Origin: Simmondsia chinensis
Taxonomy: Eukaryota > Streptophyta > Magnoliopsida > Caryophyllales > Simmondsiaceae
Direction of reading: 5' to 3'
DNA: 64,000 bases
Assembly: GCA_018398585.1 (NCBI GenBank)
Contig: JAGTTD010000005.1
Location: forward strand, 7,495,355-7,559,354
The stretch's first letter is position 1. Each line of letters begins with the position of its first letter. The notes under the pieces are model-generated. The model did no database searches. It saw only the letters and a program-made list of their open reading frames with translations, and was not told the origin of the DNA. Of this stretch, positions 12,300 through 23,300 are shown piece by piece. Made by a program: the position numbers and the translations under genes.

Positions 12300-12730
12300 A
12301 TTTTTAAAAATTTATCAGTAAAATATATTTTATTGAATTTTCTGCAGATTTCCATTGAAAATTGATGTGGAATATAATTTCATATTGGTACATCCATTAG
12401 AATTTAGCAAATTGTTTTTACAAAAAATACAAACATGACCAATGTTGGCACGCAAATTTCCTCTCAAAACATTGACATAACTCATATATATACTACCGTA
12501 ATCATGTGTTATATGAGATTTGATAAAAAAATTGTCAGATTCTAAAAATAGTTCATCACATTCGAACATCAACAACAGCAACAAAAAAAAAAAAAAAAAA
12601 AAAATCCAGTGTCTTAAGGGACATTCAAACATCAACTAATAAAAATTTTAAACCTCACCAAATTAAATCATTAGCCCATCAAGATGATAAATATTCAAAA
12701 CTTAACATACTAACGTAATAAATTTCCTAA
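12300..12730. repeat. Palindromic MITE family, second copy, decayed
   Basis: It shares with 10870-11430 and 60715-61212 the words ATATATACTACCGTAATCATG and TTTGATAAAAA, and the AACTTAACATACTAACGTAATAA end. It is interrupted near 12570-12625 by a CAACAACAGC-plus-poly-A stretch, which looks like a short SINE/LINE tail. Confidence 0.4.
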
Positions 12731-12838
12731 AATTAATAACTAAATATTTTCCACTACCTTTTTACTTGATGGATAAGATTAAATAAATGTATCCAAAAAT
12801 CCGTAATTATTGATTTAGCACATAGTCAAGTAAATTAT

Positions 12839-12950
12839 TTTCGGAAACGGCCTCTTGTTAGGGTATCACCTTAAAGGGGTAGGGCTGCGTACATCACACC
12901 CCTCCCGAATCCTACTTATGCGGGAATCTTAAGGCACTAGATATGTTGTC
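12839..12950 (+). mobile_element. RTE-LINE/SINE 3' end fragment, plus strand
   Basis: A 112-bp insertion is flanked by the exact duplication GTCAAGTAAATTAT (12825-12838, 12951-12964). On the plus strand it reads TTTCGGAAACGGCCTCTTG, GGGTAGGGCTGCGTACATC, then CGGGAATCTTAAGGCACTAG and a short TTG tail. It is a 5'-truncated copy of the shared 3' module. Confidence 0.8.
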
Positions 12951-13224
12951 GTCAAGTAAATTATCAAACAGTCTGTGCAATAATGGATTTTTGAAATAAT
13001 TATTATATAATTATATATTTTATAAAAGGCAAATTTTTTGGACCTCTGACAATGCCTTGTTACTTTATAGATGGCAAAATTGCAGCCAACGAATGTCGAA
13101 TCACTTAAAAACTTTCAAGCAATAAATAATTTCAAAAACCAATATATAGATTCCCAAATTAATTATCTAACCTGTAGACTTCATTTATTAATAAAAAAAT
13201 TATTGCATTATGAAAATAACTACT

Positions 13225-13370
13225 GCAACAATAATAAATTCAATGCCTAAAGGGCTCCCGCTTGAGCAGGGCTTGGGGGGATGGGTACGATTTACTCAGC
13301 CTTAACACTTCAGGATGCTACCCCTAAAGAAAAGTTGTGTCTGCAGGCCCCTAACCCTAGAAATAAAAGA
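13225..13370 (-). mobile_element. RTE-LINE/SINE 3' end fragment
   Basis: The minus-strand copy runs from TAGGGTTAGGGGCC through the GGATGC body to a CAATGCCTAAAGG / CAACAATAATAA tail. It has several substitutions relative to the other copies. No clear target duplication was found. Confidence 0.6.
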
Positions 13371-13410
13371 TAAAAACAAAGTAAAAGCAAAAAATAAGTA
13401 AACAACAATA

Positions 13411-13593
13411 AATCTTTTTTTTTTTTTTTTTATACATGGTAAGGACGGGGGAGGGGGGAGGGGGGGGGGGGGTGAGTAAACCCCACAAACTCCTCAATTA
13501 AGAGGACCACAAGCAAGGCAAGCGGGAATCGAACCCGGGACCTCCCGAATGGGCGCCGACGATGCAAACCACTATGCCAACTCCCTAATGGGC
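13411..13593 (-). mobile_element. tRNA-derived SINE with 15-bp TSD
   Basis: The flanks AAGTAAACAACAATA (13396-13410 and 13594-13608) are an exact target duplication. On the minus strand the element starts GCCCATTAGGGAGTTGGC, with A box TGGCATAGTGG and B box GGTTCGATTCC. A C-rich body (G-rich on plus, 13447-13472) follows, and it ends in poly-A (poly-T at 13416-13432). It is a classic tRNA-headed, A-tailed SINE, not a functional tRNA gene: the cloverleaf is not preserved downstream of the B box. Confidence 0.8.
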
Positions 13594-13984
13594 AAGTAAA
13601 CAACAATATAGAGCAACAAGAACACAATAGAGTAACAACTATTGTAAAAAATTAGTAGACAAATCATGACTACCGAATTTAGTGGAAGTTCTCGTGAAAT
13701 TGCAGTGAGAATTTTAGTCAAAAAACGAAAGTGGAAATGCAGTAAATCGCAGCGAAAATTGCAGAAGGAATACTGTAAATTTCAGAAAAAAAACAGCAAC
13801 AAAGTACCACTTAAAACGCAGCAAATATGGCTGTTACTTATAGTATTTCAGATGTATAAATTGCAGAAAAATATGTTTATAAATTGCAGTAAAATGGTTA
13901 TGTAAAAATGCTGAAAACAGTAAAAAATTCAGCAAAAAAACACTTAAACACAGCAATGAAATAATAGCGAAGAATACAAAGATT

Positions 13985-14465
13985 GATCAGAATATTGAAG
14001 ACAGCGTGCCGTGGCAAAAACCACTGTCCTAAAAGACGATTTTGCCGCTGCTCCGGTGCAAACAGTAGTATCGGCGGCCGTCCTCCAGGATTAACACGGT
14101 TTGACTCTTAACGTGCACTTGTTAATCGTCGGGTAGGAGAGAACGAGAACTTTGCCCACGAACTTGAAGAGAGAGAATACAGTGAGAGCTGGGAGAAGAA
14201 AAAGAAAGAGGAAAACGTTGCTGTATTTTTTGATGCATTTTGGGATGGTATATATTGTCCTATTTATAGCTATGCAAAAGGATGGTAACCAATATTAATC
14301 GCGGAGGCCAACAACTACTAACGCTCATGCACATTAAACACACGCTAACAGTTATAAACGGTTGTAAGTATTAAAATGAATTCCAATAGTCATAATTTGA
14401 TTAAATGTGCAATTGGCTGCAGTAAATACGGGGTCTGAAAAAATATTTTTCGTAAAATAAATATA
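13985..14465 (-). repeat. LTR-like repeat, copy 2
   Basis: On the minus strand it contains CTATAAATAGG (TATA box, near 14262-14272), a CT-rich leader, CCCGACGATTAACAAGTGC, GTTAATCCTGGAGGACGGCC and a TCGTCTTTTAGGAC end. It parallels the segment at 240-745. The sequence to its left (13650-13980) is T/G-rich on the minus strand and could be the element's leader. The right limit may extend to about 14700, where CCCACATTAATAATGC occurs. No target duplication was found. Confidence 0.45.
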
Positions 14466-14699
14466 CCCGGTGAGAAAAAGCTCACCCTCACCGGAGCACG
14501 GCGGCGGCCCCACCATTCTTTCACCCATGGCTTAATTTAAAGGGGTTGAGAAAATATACCCTTATAAACCCAACCAATCCTCCTTAGTTTGTCCATGTGG
14601 GATAGAAGACCTTTTCTTATTGCATTATTAATGTGGGATGTAACTTTCTCACAAAATTTAAGTTTAGCTTGTATTATTTTTCCAATAACAACCAGTAAC

Positions 14700-15700
14700 A
14701 TACAGCAACAAAAGGGAAATAATTCCACATGAAATCAAGTAAGCAACAATAAAAAATATCTAACTTAATATAGTTTTTTATAATTATATTTTTATCATAT
14801 TATTAAAATACAAATTAAATATTTAAATCAGATACAGATTATACATAAGGAAGGTCAAATTGGAAGTTGGGAGGAGGGGAGTATATTTAATGAAATTAAA
14901 AAGTTGGAGAGTCTTTATTAATATTATCTAAAAATGTGCATCTCCCTACCCTTCTATGTTATATCATTTTCCTTTGGGGGAAGCTACATCATGTGGCAGA
15001 AATTTTAAATCTTTTCTTTTTTTTAATATTGGAAATGCAATTGGATAGCTCAGTATCAAGCTCAAACGAGTTTACCCAAGCGAGCTTTGCTTTTAACACT
15101 GGAAATCTAGACTTAACTACGTCAAAAACACACTCTATTACATTTCATAAAGACGAGCGTTATGAAACAACTCCCATGAACCTCTCATGTGTTTTTGAAC
15201 TTGAAGGGTGCAATGTGGGTCGGATAAGGGCGCAAAAACGTGACAGAAAAAGAGAGGTTGGAGTGAGGAAATAGAGAGAGAGAAGAAATCTGAGAATAAG
15301 AAAGAACAAGAACATACTTACAAGGAACACTAAAGAGGAAGATTCCAAAAAATAAAGTATTGTTAATTTGAGTATATCACTCTTTCAAACCTTCAATTTA
15401 TTCTAGGCAAAGTCTGCACTAGCATAATAATGTCATTATCAGAACAATTTTATGACTATTATTTTCTATAAATTACATTATTATACTATCAGTAACACTT
15501 ATTACTCTATCAATAACAATAATATTATCTTTTTGACAATCACAGAAATGGAGAATGGAGATAGAGATGCACAAACTATACACACTGACACCACCACCAC
15601 CGCCACAGTAAAGGCATATTTCAATTGATGCCCATGCAATTTGTCAGAATTCAAACCTACCCCTTTCCAGTTTTCAATCCTCATTTTGACTCTCCAAAAA
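14700..15700. other. Unassigned sequence
   Basis: A frame at 14936-15274 contains no recognisable domain, and its reverse strand is CT-rich leader-like sequence around 15240-15310. I see no supported gene. The CACCACCACCGCCAC run near 15590 is low complexity. Confidence 0.3.
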
Positions 15701-15716
15701 GGGTTTTTCTTTTTTT

Positions 15717-16052
15717 GGATTATTTAAATTTTAATAACTGATGTTTTAAAAGTAATAAAAAATATCTTGATATTTTTAAATTAATAAAAAAGTCCTCAAA
15801 TTTTTATCGTATTAGGAACATGACCTCTATATTTTTGTCGTATTAATAAAGAGTCAACTTTCCGGGGTCATAACGTTTTACTTCAATACAATTGCAACGT
15901 CAATTCTGTCGATGAAAAATGACGTTATCACGCTAGAGAGGAACTTTTTTATTACTACAGCAAAAACTTAAGGCCCATTTTATTAATTTAAAAAGGTCAG
16001 GATCATTTTTATTATTTTTCAAGACATCTTAGTACTAAAATGTAGATAATCC
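15717..16052. mobile_element. Mutator-type MITE, relative of 8170-9115
   Basis: Inverted ends GGATTATTTAAATTTTAATAA and ...TACTAAAATGTAGATAATCC, with internal GTCCTC / GGATC blocks separated by poly-T, are as in the 8170-9115 element. The flanks are T-rich (TTCTTTTT on both sides), so a target duplication is possible but not decisive. Confidence 0.5.
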
Positions 16053-16119
16053 TTCTTTTTGCCTTTTTTGTTATCTGCAAAAATCTCCAAATTTTTGACT
16101 TCATATATTCCCAGTTTTC

Positions 16120-16142
16120 CAATATATATATATATATATATG
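16120..16142. repeat. (TA)n microsatellite
   Basis: A short AT dinucleotide run. Confidence 0.8.
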
Positions 16143-16375
16143 TCGAAGAAAGGAACATTTGGGAACGAATAAGCAGGGAAAATGTCAAAAGACAACTACT
16201 TGAGAAATAAGTAACTATACATTTTGAAAAAGGAAAATGATGAACATCATGTCTTGTAAAAACATGAAATGGGCTAGAGATTTTGGATAGAGAATAAGAA
16301 TATTGACGTTACAACCCGTTGAGATGTCCGATAGCTAATGCTGTGCAGGTGCAAGTTCTTCATGTCAAAAATGTA

Positions 16376-16613
16376 CGCTACTAGAAAATACTAGTTTAGA
16401 AACGGAATAAGTTGTTTCTCATCCATTACAAAATGTAATAGATTAGAAATGGGAATCAACTGTTTCAAAATCCATCACAAAATCTTCCATGACTAAAAGC
16501 TTGTAACATATTAGAAACCGGAATCAACCGTTTGAAATTTGTTACAAAATCTTCTGTGACTAAAAGCTCGTAACAGATTTGCTGTTTCTAATCTATTACG
16601 TTTCCTAGCAGTG
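16376..16613. mobile_element. Small CACTA-like non-autonomous element downstream of the transporter gene
   Basis: The ends CGCTACTAGAAAATAC and ...CGTTTCCTAGCAGTG are inverted relatives of the CACTA terminal signature (CACTGCTAGGAAA on the complementary strand). The interior consists of repeated TAACAGATTAGAAAC / ACTAAAAGCTTGTAAC units, the usual subterminal repeat pattern of CACTA elements. The flanking trinucleotides GTA and ATA agree in two of three bases. It lies 143 bases past the stop codon of the CAT gene and could be inside its 3' UTR. Confidence 0.5.
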
Positions 16614-16756
16614 ATATGCTTCACATTTGCTTTTGGACATCCGAATACCGCGACTAATTGTCACATCAGTACCCTTATTGCTGTTTTTATCCCAAAATAT
16701 TGGTCACTAGTGATCTTCTTGCCTTATATTCCCTTACATAATGTCCTTAGTGTGTG

Positions 16757-17310
16757 TCATACAACACCTTCATGTAGATCCTTTAAGGGCACCCCATTCC
16801 TTTGGGTCAAAGATCCATCTCCTTCGGCATCATAGCTCGCGTGGACACTGTATAGAACATAAACAAGGATCGCGACACCCGAGAAAACCCCAAACCGAAT
16901 AAAAGACGGTCTGTCGAGGTATCCCAAGAGAAAAATGTTGAGAAAAATGGACATAGATGGAAGCCATGGCATCAAGGGCACTCCCCAGAACTCTGGCCTT
17001 CTTGCTTGAGGAACAAGGCATTGAAATAACTGAAGAATAGAGAAGGCGATGAGTGCGCATGCACCGAGGACTATGCTTTTGTGCGTACCGGTTGGTGCGA
17101 AATGCCAAATAAGGGTGAATATGATTGTGGTGAGAGAGAATGAAGAGAGGAAAGAGAGCGTCGGCCATGGATTCGTAGTCCCTACTACGACGTAGCGCCT
17201 GTAGATTACGGCGTTGGCCACCATGTAGAAGACGAAGAGTGTGCCTATAGAGGCTAGGTCGAGGAGGACTTGAAGGTCAGTGAAGAGGGCAATGGCAGCC
17301 GTCAGGAGTC
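16757..17310 (-). CDS. CAT gene exon 5 and stop
   Basis: The acceptor TTTGCAG|GACTCC restores a glycine (G|LLTAAIALFTDL). The exon codes the last membrane segments and a cytosolic tail ending LKDLHEGVV, with stop TGA at 16757-16759. Intron 4 (17311-20772, 3462 bp) is the largest and holds several repeats. Confidence 0.92.
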
Positions 17311-20300
17311 CTGCAAATTGAAAAGAGAGTTTATTAAATGGCAAAATTGACCATTTAGGGTTCGTTTGTACTGACGAAAAATATTTTCTGTTTCAAGTTA
17401 TTGTTTATTTGCATAAGTTCATATAGCAACAATCACAAATACGAAAAATATCTTCCTCCATCAAGCGACAACTTCCTTCCCCTTAGAAAAAGCAGGCAAC
17501 ATTTTCCTTCGTTGAGGGGAAAACTTATTCTGTCGTAATCTTACGTCATACGTTTTACTTCAATCTCAACTCGGCCAATCGTGAACCTCATACAAATTTA
17601 CAGAAAACCATTTTCTTTAGCCAAAAAGATAAAGGTTAGAACACATGAAGTAGTTCTGTTCTACAATGATCTTGCAAGTAATCCAGATGTCCTAGTTATA
17701 TGCATTGATCCTAATTCTCCTACCTATTAAATTAATGAAACTAGCATCAAAGAATAATTATATTATAACTTATAAGTAATGCTAATACTTTCAAGTTCCA
17801 AGTGATAATAATAATAATAGCAAAGACCAAAATACCAGATGATGGCCAAAATCCTAGTTTAGATATCCTGGAATCATGGTGATACCACTAAAGTAGTGGG
17901 AGAGAACAAGGAATAAAAATCAAGATTTTATCTTTTTCCTAATCCTGTGATTATTCCACTGACCCTTTGAAGAATTCGAATCTACTATTTCTAACCTTTC
18001 GGTATTAGATATAATAATAGGGGATTAATGAAGAATCTAATCACTATCTAATCACTTGGATTTCATAAGACCTGCAAAACACAGCATATACAGTATATGC
18101 ATAATCTCCTAGACTGCGAGCTTTTTTTATTTATGTCAAATGTACACAAAGATAACACAGGTCGTCGTTTTTTTTTTTCAGTTTTCTTGAAAATTTTTGA
18201 AAAATAATGATATTTTAGAGAAAACTTGTTTAAGGGGTAGGGAGGCTAAGAACTTAATGTTTGATAAATTATTCGTGTTCGAAATCGATTACTTCCCTTT
18301 TGTGTCCATTATAGGGTTCGATAGCTTATCAAACCGAGTTCAAATAAGGGGGTGCTCAAGTCGTTAATGGTTACAAACAGTTCGATAAGGTGCTCTGCTC
18401 GATTAGGCTCGTTTACACCCCAGTTAAGAGGGCTGCCTGGTGCAAAATTTTTTGTTTTGAAAACACGGTTTTAAAGTCTTCTCACCATTAAACTAAAATT
18501 GGAAAACACCGTTCTTTTATTTTTCAAGTTTTCCTTTGTAATTGAAGGATACAACAACAACAAGCCCAATGTTATAAGGGCTCCCGCCACTGCAGGGAAA
18601 TGAAGGATCACTTTCTTAAATTTTCAAAATTCTCAAGTGTATTCCGATCTTTTACTTTACATAAAAAACCGATGAATTTTCGCAATAAACACGCCTTGAA
18701 CTTATCTCTATGTTCCACTTTTTTTCCTACGCTTTTTATTCTTTTTGGGGGTGGACGGGGATTATGCTTATCATCATCTAATATGATCTAAAAGCTTCTT
18801 TAGTTTCTGCAGAAAATGATTTCCTAAACTTTAACATAAAGAGGATGTTCAAAAAAAAAACTTTAACATAAAGAGAGCACCTTCTCATTTCTAACTTACC
18901 AACAAGAAATCAAGGGTGACGTGTCGCTCAACAAATGTTTGTATGAACAAACATAAAGGACGACAAGAGGGCAAGGATGTTAAGGCCTTTGTTAGGCAAA
19001 GGGCCTGAGAGTATGGCCCCTTTGTAATGGCAAAAAGTTCATGTCCTTCACTGCCTCCCACCACCAAAAAAGAAAAAGAAAAGGGTTATTTACACTAAAG
19101 CTTCTTGTACATTTCTCATTCGTCAATTTAGTTTTTTTACTTTTGAATGTGTCAATTTAGTCAATCTACAATTTACATTGTGTCGGTTTAGTACTTTTGG
19201 AAAATTTAAGACAAGTTATTGATGTAAATTTAAAGGGCACAATCACGTTGGATCCAAATAACCCACTACAAATCCACATACAATATCAACAATTGTACAG
19301 GAACTAAATTAACACAATAAAAAATACAAGGACATAATTGATACAATTAGCAAAGGGACCATTAGAGAAAATCAAATTATCAATTATTTCAAGTACCCTT
19401 AAATTGCTAGCCTACCACTACATTTAGCGCTTGGAGCAAACCAGGAGCCAAAAACTACTAGAATTGCAAGGCAATTTATAAACTAGTTTCAGTCCTAGTG
19501 GCCAGTGGGGTCAAGAAATGGGGTACCTGAGGATTTGAAAGTTGGGTAAGGGGGATGTGTTGGATTATAAAATCAATTCTTGATCCTACACTGATCAACT
19601 TAAACTTTTGAGATAATTGGTTCTCTGAAATAATTAAGTCTTGTTAACTGAGATCTTACGACTTCGATCCCAATAGGAGCCACTATAAATATTAATATAT
19701 TTCAAGCACAACGTATGAGTGGGTCCGTGCATTATCTATGCTTCAAGCCTAATAAACATTTGCTTGAGGAGGCATTTTAGAGTATAAAAAGCATTCTTGG
19801 ACAAAGCCTATCAACTTAAACTTTTGAGGCAGTTGGCTCCTTAACTCGAAGCTGACAGGCACATCCATATGAGAACTCAATTGGTCAAACTTTTAGTTCA
19901 AATTTACCAAGGTTTCTCTGTCCTCGTTAATTATATGTACTCGTGTACTTAATTTTATGGTTACTCATAACTTAGAGATGTGGTTAACAAAAGAGCAGAC
20001 GTTGAAAAAAATGATATTGCATATTGCAATCTAGATCCGAATTCCAGCGCCCTCATTTTTCTAGTATGTTTGGTATAAGCCCCTTTCAATCAATCAAGCT
20101 CGTTGGTCAATCAAGCAACTTTTTGCATCTTTGTTCTCTGCCTAACAATTATCTCGCTTTGGATTGCCAGATTACGGGGTGGTCTATTTACCAGAAAATA
20201 ACATGGGAATTTTGGAATTATTAATGAGAAATGGGTGTCTGCCCTCTCGTTTAGTTACTAGAAAATTCTTAACACATGGGAAGTTCTAATTCTTAGAAAG

Positions 20301-23300
20301 TTTCAATTTCTTCGATACATAGGAATTAACTTACTCGGGAGGCTAGGCAAGATCCAATTCTTAGGAAATTCTATTTCTCATCTTGGCAGCCAAACACAAA
20401 CACCTACTTCCTGAAAAATTGACACAACAATTAAATTCCTAGGAAATACAACTTCCCTGTAGAAATTTAATTCTCGTGTTAACCAAACAAGGCGTACACT
20501 TTTTAGAACGGTAAGGATTACAATTAGGTAGGTAGGAGATGAGTTTCAAACAAGTAATATAAACTACACCAATCTCGACATCATCAAATTGTCATATTAT
20601 TAAAGTCAACCTTAAAATATTTGCACATTTAAAGCAAATTGCTCAACCCATTTTAAAATCAGTACCATGAACTAATGATTTCATTTCTGGTAAAGAAATA
20701 AACAAATAAGCAAGCTCATAATTGAGGCTGACACAAAAAAATAACAAAGGGAAAGGAAGAAAGAGACTTTACCAAGGAAAGCGGAGGCATTGACGGGTGT
20801 AGAAGTGCGAGGATGGACCCTAGAGAACCAAGCTGGGACTACATTTGAGCGCCCAATTACACACATGTAGCGCGCCTGACCCAGCATTGCTACTATCAGC
20901 GATGTCATTATCCCAAAGCTTGCCCCTCCTCCTATCACCCTCCCAATCCATCTCTCCGACTTTTGCCCCTTGAACGCACCTGTAAAAAGTGCTTTTGGGT
21001 CTATCTGTGGCACCACCAAGATACACCGTCAATTTTGAAATCAGTTCAAAGTAGGAAAGTGCACGCTTTATCCACTCTTTCGGCAATTGGGTAGAGAGGT
21101 AAAGAGAGGACATATATGAGGTCTATATATAAACCTATCCTAAAACTAATTGACATTAATTGGAATAAGTTAAATAAGACTTTTATTAGACTTGCATGTG
21201 TAATCCTTAACATAGCAAAATGGATTAAAAGTAGTAAATTTACCACATCATAAGGGAGAAGCATGGACACAGAAGTAGCCATCAAGCAGTAAAGTACGGT
21301 CACAATGATAACTGAACCGGATACTCCAACAGGAATATCCTTGACCGGATTCTTGACCTCCTCAGCCATGGTGGAAACGGCATCGTATCCTATGTAGCTC
21401 AGGTACACCAAGGCTGCACCATTGAATACTCCCGCTGCTCCGAATGGGAAGAACCCGCCCGGATGCTTATTTGGATCCTCAGGTTTAGTTAAGTTTCTCC
21501 GATCTCCGTTAACAAATCCAACTACTATGATGAACAAGATGAACGCTAAGTGTAACGCCGTTAGGAGCATGTTCATCACTGAGCTCTCACGGGTACTGGA
21601 AATTTGAAGAGCAGAGCAGATTAAGATTAAATTGTTTAAATCAAACAAAATTATTTTAGATGAAACACAAGCATTGGTCTCTTATCTTTTTAAATTTGTT
21701 CAAATTAATCTTTTGCTTTTCTTATTTAAAATAGTCCCTAATGTTTAACAAAATTGGTCCTACATCTGTTTAGTTTTTATCTAATTTCGGTGATTAAGTG
21801 AGGGACTAATCTTATCATAAAATAAAACATTATGAACCATTTTTGAGCAAAAGAAAGGATGAGAAATCAATATGAACAAACTTAAAATCATTAGAGACCA
21901 GTTTGAACAAAAGTAAGAAGGAAGACCAATCTGAACAATTTAAAGAACACAAGGATCAACAACAACAGCAACAGACCCAGTGCCTCAGGAGCTCTCGCAG
22001 AAGCGGGGTCTGGGGGGGGTTGATGTACGTAGCCTTCCCCCTTCAGAGTGTTAAATCTGAAGAGAGGCTGTTTCCGAGGACCCCCAACCTGAGAGTCATG
22101 CCATCAGCACATCGTAGCAACCTGTGAGCAAAAGGGGGCAACAATACATAAGGGTAGGACAAAGCATAAAGTGAGTATTACGAAGCATAACGCTCTAGAG
22201 GAGACTTCAAGGCAACATCATGCGCGACACGGCATGCAAATACGCAAGTAAGCAAGTAAACAGATAATAAACAGATAGACGGATATGTGCACCCTAATAA
22301 GTACTATACCTAGGAACACTAGTATAGCAGAATAAGAACACAAGGATCAACGACGTAAATAACTCTATGATTGAAAGCATGGATACTGCACAAATACAAG
22401 GCTCCAATACCTAATTTTGAATAAAAGAAAAGATGACAAACCAATTTGAATAAACTCAAAAAGATTAGAGACCATTTGGAACAGAGGAGAAACATAACAA
22501 ACAAATTTGAACAAACATAAAAACAGGATGGACGAACATTGTAAATAACTCTTGAATCATACGAACATTCATGTATGGAAACATTTTAGAATTCAAAACT
22601 ATTACTACATCCTCGTTTAATACTTAGACAAATTGAACAGATAAAATTGCGATTGATGATGCGTAGATTTGAGAAAATTGTAAGAAATTAGAACCTGTAA
22701 CAGATGAACAGAGTGATTACGAGGATGACGATGACCGCGATGACGTCAATTTCGTTGAATCCTTTAGGAAGTGAAGAGACTGTGATTCGCCATTTCTCAG
22801 AAGAAACGCCGATTGCGGTGCCAAAATACGACGTGAAACTTCTCGAAATGGCGGCGTTTGAGAGTACATAGTCCATCACCAGATTTGCTCCAGTTAAGAA
22901 TGCAGCAAACTCTCCTATCGAATCCATTCAAATTTGAGATCAAATGTTTGCGTATAAAATCATTTTTAGATATTTATTTATCAGTTTAAATTTTTGGAAC
23001 AGTTAGAACATTGTTCTGGTATCAAAGACTTGTTGACCAAGAATCATGGGTTCAAATTTTAAACAACCTCAACTCTAAATATTAATATATTTCAGATATA
23101 AAAGAACATGTATACTATCTACGCTTTAAGTTACTATTCTCGAGTCTTTCCCATTAGTTTAAGTTTTTAGGAAAAGTTAGTTCCTCACGTGATATCGAGA
23201 TGTCACATGTTCGAATCCTAATAGCGCCACTTTCAATACGCGTTAGTAGAATATCACGGTTTAGACCCAATGGACATTTACGTGAGAGCATACTGTTAAA

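Noticed and set aside
13500..13593. tRNA gene on the minus strand
   Set aside because: A and B boxes are present, but the acceptor stem does not pair and the sequence continues into a SINE body with poly-A and a target duplication.
16830..17168. Second minus-strand frame in CAT exon 5
   Set aside because: Overlaps the transporter frame out of phase and has no domain.
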